A stretch of DNA of 33,253 nucleotides from an uncultured Woeseia sp. Its GTDB lineage: Bacteria > Pseudomonadota > Gammaproteobacteria > Steroidobacterales > Woeseiaceae. Under the pieces are notes generated by a model. It made no database searches and was not told where the DNA came from. It saw only the letters and a program-made list of their open reading frames with translations. Below are positions 23,522 through 31,140 of the stretch, in pieces (positions within the stretch are counted from its first letter, which is position 1; each line of letters opens with the position of its first letter). A program made the translations under genes and the position numbers. The stretch covers positions 1 through 33,253 of the forward strand of contig CALALV010000130.1 of NCBI GenBank assembly GCA_937925605.1, given 5' to 3'.

Positions 23522-23749
23522 TCAGATCCCCGCCGCGGCCTGTGCGGTCGCGGCCTTCTTCTTGTAATCAGGGCGGCCGTACCACTGGCGGGACGACTCG
23601 CGCTGCGCCCGCACCTGCCCCTGCGCGGCGGGCCGGGCAGGGCAAAAGGACGTCGGCTGCGGCGATGCCGGCAGCGGCGTCTGCGGTCTCGGTGCTGGGC
23701 CTGGCGGTGCTACGAACCGGCATGGCCGGCCCCCGCCAAAGCCGCGCAC
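23522..23749 (-). CDS. Possible small ORF between pfp and hppA (low confidence)
   Basis: A 75-residue frame could start at a GTG overlapping the pfp stop codon (TAGTG at 23751-23747) and end at 23522, 13 bases before hppA. The first half is Pro/Arg-rich and looks random, but the last 30 residues (RESSRQWYGRPDYKKKAA and an Ala-rich end) have GC-rich third positions like real genes. I recognise no family. The spacer is 240 bases, long for an operon gap, so either a small coupled protein or an untranslated spacer is possible. Confidence 0.25.
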   Translation of the reverse strand: MRGFGGGRPCRFVAPPGPAPRPQTPLPASPQPTSFCPARPAAQGQVRAQRESSRQWYGRPDYKKKAATAQAAAGI

Positions 23750-25011
23750 TATACCACAAATTCGTCGTTCAGCTGCTTCCGGACCGGATGGCCCTTGAGC
23801 GTTACGTATTTCGGCAAACCATTGACGTACGGGGGATAATTCTCGCCCTTGATCAGGGGTGCGAGGTACCGCCGGCCGGCCTCGGTGATGCCGAAGCCGT
23901 CCTTCGAGATGTAGCGCCGCGGCAGCTTCTTTTCCTTGTTGGCGACCCGCGACAACGGCGCTTCGGCGATCTTCCAGCGGTACGGACGATCGGACACGCG
24001 CTCGATGACCGGCATGACCGCGGTCTTGCCGGCCAGCGCCATCTTCACCGCCGCCTTGCCGACCGCGTAAGCCTGCTCGACGTCGACCGCGGACGCGATG
24101 TGCCGTGCAGAGCGCTGCAGGTAGTCGGCCACCGCGTAGTGGTACTTGTAGCCGAGTTCCTCGCGGACCATGTTCGCGACGACCGGCGCGACCCCGCCGA
24201 GCTGGGCGTGGCCGAACGCGTCCCGCGTGCCGGCCTCGGCCAGGAACTTGCCGTCCGCGTAGCTCGCGCCCTCGCTGACGACGACGACGCAGTACTCGTA
24301 GGCCTCGACGCAGGCCTTGACGCGCTTCAGGAACGCGGCCTGGTCGAACGGGATCTCCGGGAACAGGATAATGTGCGGCGCCTCTCCCGGCTCCTTGCCG
24401 GCGAGACCGGCGGCGGCCGCGATCCAGCCGGCGTGGCGGCCCATGACCTCGAGAATGAAGACCTTGGTCGAGGTCCTGGCCATCGACAGGACGTCGAGCG
24501 CCGCCTCGCGCGTCGACACCGCGACGTACTTCGCGACGGAGCCGAAGCCCGGGCAGTTGTCCGTCACCGGCAGGTCGTTGTCGACCGTTTTCGGGATACC
24601 GAGGCAGGTCACCGGGTAGCCCAGCTTCTTGCTGATCTGCGAGACCTTGTGGGCGGTGTCCATCGAGTCGTTGCCGCCGTTGTAGAAAAAGTAGCCGATG
24701 TCGTGGGCGCGGAACACGTCGATCAGCCGCTCGTACTCGCGCCGGTTGTCGTCGATGCTCTTGAGCTTGTAGCGCGCCGAGCCGAAGGCACCGCCGGGCG
24801 TGTGGCGCAGCGCCGCGATCGCCCGTGCCGTCTCCCGGTTCGTGTCGATCATGTCCTCGGTCAGCGCGCCGATGATGCCGTGGCGCCCGGCGTAGACGTT
24901 GGCGATGCGGTCCCGGTGCTCGCGGGCGGTCTCGATGACACCGCAGGCGGACGCATTGATGACGGCGGTTACGCCGCCCGACTGTGCATAGAACGCGTTC
25001 TTTCCCGACAT
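23749..25011 (-). CDS. pfp: Pyrophosphate-dependent 6-phosphofructokinase
   Basis: Interconverts fructose-6-phosphate plus PPi and fructose-1,6-bisphosphate plus phosphate; reversible, so it serves glycolysis and gluconeogenesis or the ribulose/Calvin pathways. 420 residues. The phosphoryl-donor motif is GGNDS at 112-116; Asp115 replaces the Gly that ATP-enzymes have, and Lys141 in PKTVDND replaces the second Gly, both markers of PPi use. N114, instead of the Asp of GGDDS, is a variant seen in some PPi-PFK groups. The substrate loop EVMGRHAGWIAAAAGL follows. The GGGGAAG region precedes ATG 25011. hppA lies downstream on the same strand and adk diverges upstream; pfp-hppA pairing is known in Methylococcus. 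Confidence 0.93.
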   Translation of the reverse strand: MSGKNAFYAQSGGVTAVINASACGVIETAREHRDRIANVYAGRHGIIGALTEDMIDTNRETARAIAALRHTPGGAFGSARYKLKSIDDNRREYERLIDVFRAHDIGYFFYNGGNDSMDTAHKVSQISKKLGYPVTCLGIPKTVDNDLPVTDNCPGFGSVAKYVAVSTREAALDVLSMARTSTKVFILEVMGRHAGWIAAAAGLAGKEPGEAPHIILFPEIPFDQAAFLKRVKACVEAYEYCVVVVSEGASYADGKFLAEAGTRDAFGHAQLGGVAPVVANMVREELGYKYHYAVADYLQRSARHIASAVDVEQAYAVGKAAVKMALAGKTAVMPVIERVSDRPYRWKIAEAPLSRVANKEKKLPRRYISKDGFGITEAGRRYLAPLIKGENYPPYVNGLPKYVTLKGHPVRKQLNDEFVV

Positions 25012-25091
25012 GGCGCTTGCTTCCCCGGATGCTCAGCTGCGAAACGCCGTGCAGGATAGCGGAATCCCGGGGTCGCTTCACGGTCGGCCGT

Positions 25092-25120
25092 TTGACCCGT
25101 CCCCGGTTTGTGGGTAGCTT
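25092..25120 (+). promoter_or_regulatory. Candidate sigma-70 promoter of adk
   Basis: TTGACC (25092-25097, five of six) and TAGCTT (25115-25120, three of six) are exactly 17 bases apart. Transcription would start near 25127, giving a leader of about 75 bases that is very GC-rich. On the other strand TATCCT near 25065 may serve pfp, but no matching -35 is visible. Confidence 0.5.
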
Positions 25121-25202
25121 ACCGGCCCCCGGTCGCGCCGCCGGCCGCCGGGCCGGGCGCCGCCGCCGGCGAGGTCCGTCGACCGTCACACGAGAGTCCA
25201 AG

Positions 25203-25841
25203 ATGCGAATCGTCCTGTTGGGTGCGCCCGGATCGGGCAAGGGCACCCAGGCCAAGAAGCTCGAAGCCGAGCGCAACATTCCGCAGATCTCTACCGGCGA
25301 CATGCTGCGTGCCGCCGTCGAGGCCGGCACCCGTTTCGGTCGCCAGGCGAAAGAGATCATGGAGGCCGGCCAGCTCGTGTCCGACGAGATCGTGCTCGGC
25401 ATCATCAGCGAGCGCCTGCGCGAGCAGGATGCGCAGGAGGGCTTCATCCTCGACGGCTTCCCGCGCACCGAGCAGCAGGCCCTGGACCTCGAGGACCTGC
25501 TCGACGAGCTCGGCCAGCCGCTCGATGCGGCCGTGCTGATGGACGTCGACTTCGACATCCTGATGAAGCGCCTGACCGGGCGCCGCACCTGCTCGGTGAC
25601 GGGCAAGCTGCTGAACGTCTACTTCTCGCCGCCCGAGGAGCTCGAGGAATGCCGCAAGGCCGGCGGCGAGCTGATCCAGCGCGACGACGACAACGAGGAG
25701 ACCATCGGCAGCCGGCTCGACGTCTACCGCGAGCAGACCGCGCCGCTGATCGACTTCTACCGCGAGCGCGGCATGCTGAAGACGGTCGACGCCGAGGGGT
25801 CGATCGACGAGGTCTACGCGCGGCTGCTCGCCGCGCTCTGA
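25203..25841 (+). CDS. adk: Adenylate kinase
   Basis: Interconverts 2 ADP with ATP and AMP. 212 residues, as E. coli (214). Motifs are the P-loop GAPGSGKGTQA at residues 8-18, QISTGDMLRAAV, LDGFPRTEQQA near 83, and the LID domain (RRTCSVTGKLLNVYF through RDDDNEETIGSRL), then VYREQTAPLIDFY. The LID keeps only two cysteines (Cys near residue 130 and one in EECRKAGG), so it does not look like the four-Cys zinc type. ATG 25203 is preceded by GAGAG. It diverges from pfp, and adk activity recovers AMP produced in PPi-yielding reactions, so the setting is functionally sensible. It converges with rnd after six bases. Confidence 0.96.
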   Translation: MRIVLLGAPGSGKGTQAKKLEAERNIPQISTGDMLRAAVEAGTRFGRQAKEIMEAGQLVSDEIVLGIISERLREQDAQEGFILDGFPRTEQQALDLEDLLDELGQPLDAAVLMDVDFDILMKRLTGRRTCSVTGKLLNVYFSPPEELEECRKAGGELIQRDDDNEETIGSRLDVYREQTAPLIDFYRERGMLKTVDAEGSIDEVYARLLAAL

Positions 25842-25850
25842 GCGCGCTCA
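25839..25850. other. 12-base palindrome holding both stop codons of adk and rnd
   Basis: TGAGCGCGCTCA is a perfect palindrome. Its first TGA is the adk stop and its last TCA is the rnd stop on the other strand. There is no room for a conventional terminator hairpin between the two genes. Confidence 0.7.
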
Positions 25851-26930
25851 GGAGTCCAGCAGGCGTTTCAGGTCGCGGCCGACGACCCCGTCGCGCCAGC
25901 CGCTGAATACCCTCAGATTCCGTTCGCCGGCCGCGGCCGCGGCCAGTTCCCGGCGCGGCGCGAGCACCTCGGCGGCGATACCGAGTTCCTTCGCGGTGGC
26001 CGCGACGCGTTTCTGCAGCGCCTTCAGCAGCGCCTTCTGCGCCTCGTCCGGCCGCCCGGGCGGTTCGTAGCTGTCGTCGCCGGTCGCGGCGTCGCGCAGG
26101 AGTCCCAGCAGCTCGTCGCCGGAGCGCCGGAGCGTGCCGGCCGGCAGCCCGTCGATGGCGCCGAGTGCCGCCGTCGAGCGCGGGTCGCTGGCCGCGATCT
26201 CGACCAGCACGTTGTCGCGCAGTATCCATTGCCGCGGCTTGTCGCTCTTCTCGGCGCGGCGTTCGCGCCACGCCGCCAGCATCTCCGCGGCCCGCCGCGC
26301 ACGCCCGCGCAGGTTCTTCGCCGCCTTGACCCGTTCGACCGCCTGCCCGGGATCGCTGGCGTACAGCGCGGGGTCGGTCAGCGCGAGGCTGTCCTCCTGG
26401 GCCCAGCCCAGCCGGCCGCGGCGATCGAGTTCGCGCGCCAGCGTTTCCCAGGCCGGCAGCAGCCATTCGACGTCCTCGGCCGCGTAGGACAGCGCCTCGG
26501 GGCTGAGCGGCCGACGGCTCCAGTCCGCGCGGGTCTGGCTCTTGGCCAGGTCGGCACCGAACAGCTCCCGCACCAGGTTCGCATAGCCGATCTGCGGCGC
26601 GTGGCCGAGCAGCGCGGCAGCCACCTGCGTGTCGAACACGTCGGTCGGCAGGCGGCCGGCGGCCGCGAGCACGACTTCGAAGTCCTGGCGCCCGGCATGC
26701 ACGACCCAGCCGGGCGCGAGCAGCGTGTCCCAGAACTCGTCGAGCTCCGTGGCCTGCAGCGGGTCGGCGCACCAGTACTCCTCGCCGACCGCGAACTGCA
26801 CGAGGCACAGCTTCGCGCTGTAGGTCTTCTCGCGCATGAACTCGGTGTCGACGCCGATGCGGCTCGCACCGGCCAGCGCGGCGCAGGCCGCTTCCGGGTG
26901 CGCCAGGTCGATAAAGTGGTAGTCGGGCAT
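25848..26930 (-). CDS. rnd: Ribonuclease D
   Basis: 3'-5' exoribonuclease for tRNA and small RNA maturation. 360 residues from ATG 26930 (MPDYHFIDLA), which has AAGG five bases upstream; ATG 26969, 13 codons earlier, lacks a Shine-Dalgarno. The DEDDy exonuclease domain is complete: RIGVDTEFMREKTYSAKLCLVQ (Asp, Glu) near residue 24, HAGRQDFEVV, FDTQVAAALLG, and YAAEDVEWLLPAW with the Tyr of DEDDy. An HRDC domain follows (KPRQWILRDNVLVEIAASDP, then IDGLPAGTLRRSG). Length compares with E. coli RNase D (375). The next gene on the other strand starts 42 bases from this start, so the promoters overlap. Confidence 0.95.
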   Translation of the reverse strand: MPDYHFIDLAHPEAACAALAGASRIGVDTEFMREKTYSAKLCLVQFAVGEEYWCADPLQATELDEFWDTLLAPGWVVHAGRQDFEVVLAAAGRLPTDVFDTQVAAALLGHAPQIGYANLVRELFGADLAKSQTRADWSRRPLSPEALSYAAEDVEWLLPAWETLARELDRRGRLGWAQEDSLALTDPALYASDPGQAVERVKAAKNLRGRARRAAEMLAAWRERRAEKSDKPRQWILRDNVLVEIAASDPRSTAALGAIDGLPAGTLRRSGDELLGLLRDAATGDDSYEPPGRPDEAQKALLKALQKRVAATAKELGIAAEVLAPRRELAAAAAGERNLRVFSGWRDGVVGRDLKRLLDS

Positions 26931-26972
26931 GCGGCCTTCGGGGCAGGGTTCGATTCGCGAGATTAACATGCG

Positions 26973-27512
26973 ATGATTTCGCGCTGCCAAGCGGACCGGG
27001 CATCCGGCGTGCTACTGCTGCTCAAGACCTTCATCGACATCATCGCGCTGCGCCGCGGACCGGAGAGCATTCCCTCGTCCTGGGTCGTGCTGGCGGTCGC
27101 GCTCCTGCTGATGCTGCTGTCGTCGTACGCGGCCGTCACGCTGATCGAGGTGCCCGGCGAGCGCAACCACCTGGTCACCTGGTCGGCCTACGCGGCGGGA
27201 CTCGCGTTCTACGGCGCCGTCGTCTACCTGGCCGGCCACGCGGGTCGCCTGCTGCCGACGCTGACCGCGATCATCGCCTGCGGCGCGCTGATCACGCTGC
27301 TGTTCGTCGCCGAGTTCGTGCTGTTCACGCCGCTGCTCGGCCGCGACGTCGCCGGGCTGCTGGCGACGCTGATCGTGTTCTGGTCGGTCCCGGTCGAGGG
27401 CCATATTATGGCGCGCGCGATCGGCCAGCACTGGTTCGTCGGCATCGTCATCGCTATCGTTGCTTTCACGCTGCAGTACGGCCTGCAGTCCATGCTGCGT
27501 GCACCGGCCTGA
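26973..27512 (+). CDS. Uncharacterised inner membrane protein, four predicted helices
   Basis: 179 residues with no recognised family. After a short hydrophilic N-terminus there are about four hydrophobic segments: SWVVLAVALLLMLLSSYAAV, the region around LVTWSAYAAGLAFYGAVVYL, a long stretch LTAIIACGALITLLFVAEFVLF, and the C-terminal FVGIVIAIVAFTLQYGLQ. A conserved-looking loop FWSVPVEGHIMARAIG lies before the last helix. ATG 26973 is chosen; a GTG at 27009 would drop 12 residues and still keep all helices. It is divergent from rnd and lies 11 bases before mpl, so it is probably co-transcribed with mpl. A role tied to wall recycling would be inference only. Confidence 0.75.
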   Translation: MISRCQADRASGVLLLLKTFIDIIALRRGPESIPSSWVVLAVALLLMLLSSYAAVTLIEVPGERNHLVTWSAYAAGLAFYGAVVYLAGHAGRLLPTLTAIIACGALITLLFVAEFVLFTPLLGRDVAGLLATLIVFWSVPVEGHIMARAIGQHWFVGIVIAIVAFTLQYGLQSMLRAPA

Positions 27513-27523
27513 AGGGAGACAGC

Positions 27524-28888
27524 ATGCACCTGCACATCCTCGGCATCTGCGGGACCTTCATGGGCGGCGTCGCGGCGCTCGCGCGCGCCGCCGGCCATGA
27601 CGTTACCGGCAGCGATGCAAACGTCTACCCGCCGATGAGCACGCAGCTCGAAGCGCTCGGCATCGAAGTCGCACAAGGCTACGACGCGGACTTCCTGGCG
27701 CACCGGCCGGACTGCATAGTGATCGGCAACGCGCTGAGCCGCGGCAACGCGGCGGTCGAGGCCGCGCTGACGAGCCGCATTCCGTACTGCTCCGGCCCGG
27801 AGTGGCTGGCCCGCCACGTGCTCGACGGCCGCCACGTCATGGCCGTCGCCGGCACGCACGGCAAGACGACGACCTCGAGCATGCTGGCCTGGATACTCGA
27901 GGACAACGGGCTCGCGCCGGGCTTCCTGATCGGCGGCGTTCCGGCGAATTTCGGCGTGACGGCGCGTTACGGCGACGGCGACTGCTTCGTCGTCGAGGCC
28001 GACGAGTACGACACCGCGTTCTTCGACAAGCGGGCGAAATTCGTTCACTACAGGCCGCGCACCGCGATCCTCAACAACCTCGAGTACGACCACGCCGACA
28101 TCTACGCGGACCTCGACGCCATCCTCTGGCAGTTCCACCAGCTCGTGCGCACGGTCCCCGGCGACGGCTGCCTGGTCGTCAACGGCGCCGACGCGAACCT
28201 CGCGCGCCTGCTCGAGAGGGGCTGCTGGACGCCGGTCACGACCTTCGCCGCCGGTCCGGGCGCCGACTGGCAGGGCAGTTTCGACGACGCCGGCGAGCGC
28301 GTGGTCCGCATCCGGCACGACGGCTTCGACGCGGCCGGCGAGTGGCAGCTCGGCGGCAGCTTCAATCTCGAAAACGCCCTCGCGGCGATTGCCGCCGCCA
28401 GCGCGGCCGGCGTAGAGCCCGCCGCGGCGCTGCGCGCGCTCGCAGGTTTCCGCGGGGTCAAGCGCCGGCTGGAGCAGACGGCCCGGGTCGGCGGGGTCAC
28501 GGTCTACGACGATTTCGCCCACCACCCGACCGCGATCCGGCGGACCATCGAAGCGCTGCGCCGGCGACTCGGCGACGCGCGCCTCGTGATCGCGCTCGAG
28601 CCGCGCTCGAACACGATGAAGCTCGGCGTGCACAACGCCGAGCTGGCCGCCGCGCTCGGCGGCGCGGACCGGGTCGCGCTGTACCGCCCCGACGACATGG
28701 GCGCCGGCTTCGACGTCGCGCTCGCGGCGCTCGGCGAGCGGCTGGCGAGCTACCGCGACTACGACGACATGCTGGACGGGCTCGCCGCGACGCTGGAGCC
28801 GGGGGACCACCTGGTCTTCATGAGCAACGGCGGCTTCGGCGGGCTGCGCGAGCGGCTGAGCCGGCGGCTCGGGTCCGGGCGCCGGTAG
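27524..28888 (+). CDS. mpl: UDP-N-acetylmuramate:L-Ala-gamma-D-Glu-meso-DAP ligase
   Basis: Peptidoglycan recycling ligase that joins the recovered tripeptide to UDP-MurNAc. 454 residues (E. coli 457). Motifs are LGICGTFMGGVAALARAAGH at the N-terminus, the ATP loop GTHGKTTTSSMLAWILEDNG near residues 108-127, GGVPANFG, the ligase site VVEADEYDTAFFDKRAKF, NLEYDHADIY, and the C-terminal DDFAHHPTAIRRTIEALR and ALEPRSNTMKLG. The FMGG of the start and the absence of MurC's typical spacing separate it from MurC. ATG 27524 has AGGGAGA eight bases upstream and follows the membrane protein gene by 11 bases. The lytic transglycosylase gene elsewhere in the window makes the muropeptides this pathway recycles. 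Confidence 0.96.
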   Translation: MHLHILGICGTFMGGVAALARAAGHDVTGSDANVYPPMSTQLEALGIEVAQGYDADFLAHRPDCIVIGNALSRGNAAVEAALTSRIPYCSGPEWLARHVLDGRHVMAVAGTHGKTTTSSMLAWILEDNGLAPGFLIGGVPANFGVTARYGDGDCFVVEADEYDTAFFDKRAKFVHYRPRTAILNNLEYDHADIYADLDAILWQFHQLVRTVPGDGCLVVNGADANLARLLERGCWTPVTTFAAGPGADWQGSFDDAGERVVRIRHDGFDAAGEWQLGGSFNLENALAAIAAASAAGVEPAAALRALAGFRGVKRRLEQTARVGGVTVYDDFAHHPTAIRRTIEALRRRLGDARLVIALEPRSNTMKLGVHNAELAAALGGADRVALYRPDDMGAGFDVALAALGERLASYRDYDDMLDGLAATLEPGDHLVFMSNGGFGGLRERLSRRLGSGRR

Positions 28889-28901
28889 CGGAAGGGCCAT
28901 C

Positions 28902-28907
28902 TATACT
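28902..28907 (+). promoter_or_regulatory. -10-like box (TATACT) upstream of the LON-domain gene
   Basis: TATACT matches TATAAT at five of six positions. It would start transcription near 28914, 36 bases before the next gene. No good -35 is seen 16-18 bases upstream, so it may be weak or activator-dependent. Confidence 0.38.
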
Positions 28908-28949
28908 CGGGATACCGCGGCGATCTCTCACCGGCTGCCGGACGCCTCG

Positions 28950-29534
28950 ATGCGTATTTCACTGTTCCCGCTGCACACCGTGCTCTACCCGGGAGGGCCG
29001 CTGCCGCTGCGCATTTTCGAAGCGCGCTACCTCGACATGATCAGCGCCTGCCTGCGCGACGAAACGCCGTTCGGCGTCCTGCAGATCCGCGAGGGCAGCG
29101 AAACGGGCCCGGCCGCGACCTACGAAGTCGGCACGCTGGCGCGCATCGTCGACTGGTACATGGGCAGCGACGGCATACTCGGCGTCACCGCGGTCGGCGA
29201 GCAGCGCTTCCGCGTGCGCGACGCGGCGGCGCGCGAGGACGGATTGCTGACCGGCGTAGTCGACGTCATCGAGGACGACGCAGCGCTGCCGCTGCCGGAG
29301 GAATTCCTGCCGCTCGTGCAGATACTCGACGGCGTGCTGGACGATCTCGGCCGGCTGTACGACGAGTTGCCGCGCCGCTACGACGACGCCGTCTGGGTCG
29401 GCTACCGCTTCGCGGAAATCCTGCCGTTCGATCCCGAACAGAAGCAGCTCTGCCTGGAACTGGCCGACCCGCTCGAGCGCCTGCAGCTGATCCGTGAGTC
29501 GCTGCGCGACGTGCGCGGCGTCGAGCTGGCCTGA
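28950..29534 (+). CDS. LON substrate-binding domain protein (no ATPase or protease domain)
   Basis: 194 residues made only of the N-terminal domain of Lon protease. It opens with ISLFPLHTVLYPGGPLPLRIFEARYLDMI, the hallmark of this family, followed by FGVLQIREG, VGTLARIVDWYM, GILGVTAVGEQRFRV, and a helical C-terminal half with QKQLCLELADPLERLQLIRESL. It lacks the AAA and Ser/Lys protease domains, as usual for this stand-alone family (PF02190 type). The biochemical role is not established; a protein-binding or adaptor role is inferred. ATG 28950 has only a weak Shine-Dalgarno. It ends six bases before the end of hemL on the other strand. Confidence 0.93.
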   Translation: MRISLFPLHTVLYPGGPLPLRIFEARYLDMISACLRDETPFGVLQIREGSETGPAATYEVGTLARIVDWYMGSDGILGVTAVGEQRFRVRDAAAREDGLLTGVVDVIEDDAALPLPEEFLPLVQILDGVLDDLGRLYDELPRRYDDAVWVGYRFAEILPFDPEQKQLCLELADPLERLQLIRESLRDVRGVELA

Positions 29535-29540
29535 GCCGCG

Positions 29541-30812
29541 TCAGGCAAGCGTCGGGAGCACCCGGCGGGCTGCGTCGAGCGTTTCCTCGATCTCCTCCTC
29601 GCCGTGCGCGGCCGAGACGAAGCCCGCCTCGAACGCCGAGGGCGCGAAATAGATGCCGTGTTCCAGCATGCCGTGGAAGAAGCGCCGGAAGCGCTCGACG
29701 TCGGCGCCGGCGACCTGCTCGTAGCGCCGCACCGGGGCGTCGTCGGTGAACACGATGCCGAACATGCCGCCGGCGGCCTCGCCGGCCAGCGGCACCCCCG
29801 CCTCGGCGGCGATGCCGAGCAGGCCGTCGACGAGCGAGCGCGTCCGCGTCGCGAGCCGCTCGTAGAAGCCCTCCGCCTCGAGTTCGCCGAGCGTCGCGAT
29901 ACCGGCCGCCATGGCGAGCGGATTACCGGACAGCGTACCGGCCTGGTAGACCGGCCCGTCCGGGGCGAGGCTCGCCATGATGTCGGCGCGGCCGCCGAAC
30001 GCGGCGGCCGGCATGCCGCCGCCGACGATCTTGCCGAGCGTCGTCAGGTCGGGCGACACGCCGTAGAGTTCCTGGGCGCCGCCGTGCGCGACGCGAAAGC
30101 CGGTCATGACCTCGTCGAAGATCAGCACGGCGCCGGCCGCGCTGCACTGCTCCCGCAGCGCCTCGAGGAAGCCCTCGACGGGCAGCACCATGTTCATGTT
30201 GCCCGCGATCGGCTCAACGATGACGCAGGCGATCTCGTCGCCGTGGCGCGCGAACGCGGCAGCGACCGCGTCGATGTCGTTGAACGGCAGCGTCAGCGTG
30301 TGCTCCGCCAGCCCCGCCGGCACCCCCGGCGAACTCGGCACGCCGAGCGTCAGCGCGCCGGAACCGGCCTTGATCAGCAGCGAGTCCGAGTGGCCGTGGT
30401 AGCAGCCCTCGAACTTGACGATCTTGTCGCGACCGGTATGCCCGCGCGCCAGCCGGATCGCGCTCATCGTGGCCTCGGTGCCGGAACTGACCATGCGCAC
30501 GCGCTCCAGCGACGGCAGCGTGTGACACAGGCGCTTTGCGAGTTCCGTTTCCAGCACGCAGGGCGCGCCGAAGCTCAGGCCGTCGGCCGCCGTGCGGGTG
30601 ACGGCGTCGATGACCGCCGGGTGCGCGTGCCCGAGTATCATCGGCCCCCAGGAGCCGACATAGTCGAGCAGGCAGCGGCCGTCCTCCGCCTCGACCCGCG
30701 CGCCGCTCGCGCGGCGGAAGAACACCGGCTCGCCGCCGACGGCGGCGAACGCGCGCACGGGCGAATTCACGCCGCCGGCTATGTATCGTCTGGCTTCGGC
30801 AAACAGGTCCAT
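29541..30812 (-). CDS. hemL: Glutamate-1-semialdehyde 2,1-aminomutase
   Basis: PLP enzyme converting glutamate-1-semialdehyde to 5-aminolevulinate in C5 heme and corrinoid biosynthesis. 423 residues (E. coli 426). Motifs are the N-terminal IAGGVNSPVRAFAAVGGEP, GSWGPMILGHAHP near residue 60, MVSSGTEATMSAIRLARG, KFEGCYHGHSDSLL, the metal/PLP region LIFDEVMTGFRVAHGGAQ, and the PLP lysine in TTLGKIVGGGMPAAAFGG, then TLSGNPLAMAAG. ATG 30812 is preceded by GAGG and begins MDLFAEARRYIAGG; the frame upstream to 30977 is unconserved and is excluded. It is divergent from the rubredoxin gene. 5-Aminolevulinate also feeds cobalamin, needed by NrdJ here, if the organism makes B12. Confidence 0.96.
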   Translation of the reverse strand: MDLFAEARRYIAGGVNSPVRAFAAVGGEPVFFRRASGARVEAEDGRCLLDYVGSWGPMILGHAHPAVIDAVTRTAADGLSFGAPCVLETELAKRLCHTLPSLERVRMVSSGTEATMSAIRLARGHTGRDKIVKFEGCYHGHSDSLLIKAGSGALTLGVPSSPGVPAGLAEHTLTLPFNDIDAVAAAFARHGDEIACVIVEPIAGNMNMVLPVEGFLEALREQCSAAGAVLIFDEVMTGFRVAHGGAQELYGVSPDLTTLGKIVGGGMPAAAFGGRADIMASLAPDGPVYQAGTLSGNPLAMAAGIATLGELEAEGFYERLATRTRSLVDGLLGIAAEAGVPLAGEAAGGMFGIVFTDDAPVRRYEQVAGADVERFRRFFHGMLEHGIYFAPSAFEAGFVSAAHGEEEIEETLDAARRVLPTLA

Positions 30813-30894
30813 CGTGACCTCGGGTGCGTCGTCTGTCGCGGAGCCGAGCATGCTACCGAAGCGCGGCAGTCGCCGAAAGGCGTAGCCGGCGCGG

Positions 30895-30923
30895 TTGACA
30901 GGTCCGGTACCGCGCTCCACAGT
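30895..30923 (+). promoter_or_regulatory. Candidate sigma-70 promoter of rubredoxin
   Basis: A perfect TTGACA (30895-30900) with CACAGT (30918-30923) at 17 bases; the -10 matches only three of six positions. The start would fall near 30930, 46 bases before the rubredoxin ATG. A TAGCAT on the minus strand near 30857 may be a weak -10 for hemL. Confidence 0.42.
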
Positions 30924-30975
30924 CGGACGCCCGGCCCGCGCCCCGGCCGACACCCCGCGCAAGAGACCCGACAGC

Positions 30976-31140
30976 ATGAAGACCTGGATGTGCCTGATCT
31001 GCGGCTATGTCTACGACGAGGAGGAGGGCGACCCGGAAGCCGGTATCGCACCCGGCACTCGCTGGGACGACGTGCCGCTGTCGTGGCGCTGCCCGGATTG
31101 CGGCGCGGGCAAGGAAGACTTCGAAATGGTCGAGGTCTAG
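30976..31140 (+). CDS. Rubredoxin
   Basis: 54-residue single-iron electron carrier. The Fe(Cys)4 site is complete: CLICG at residues 6-10 and CPDCG at 39-43, the classical CxxC-G pairs, with YDEEEGDPEAGIAPGT and WDDVPLSWRCPDCG between and around them, as in typical rubredoxin I. ATG 30976 gives the normal length; the frame upstream to a GTG at 30895 adds unconserved residues and is excluded. It lies divergent from hemL, an arrangement seen in other gammaproteobacteria, where it may reduce oxygen or hydroxylases. Its last four bases CTAG are also the end of the TraB-family gene on the other strand. Confidence 0.95.
   Translation: MKTWMCLICGYVYDEEEGDPEAGIAPGTRWDDVPLSWRCPDCGAGKEDFEMVEV

Noticed and set aside
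23522..25606. A 694-codon minus-strand frame over pfp and adk
   Set aside because: Pfp and adk are identified by clear motifs in their own frames. This frame is low-complexity Arg/Gly over most of its length. Only its last part, the possible small ORF, was kept as a low-confidence entry.
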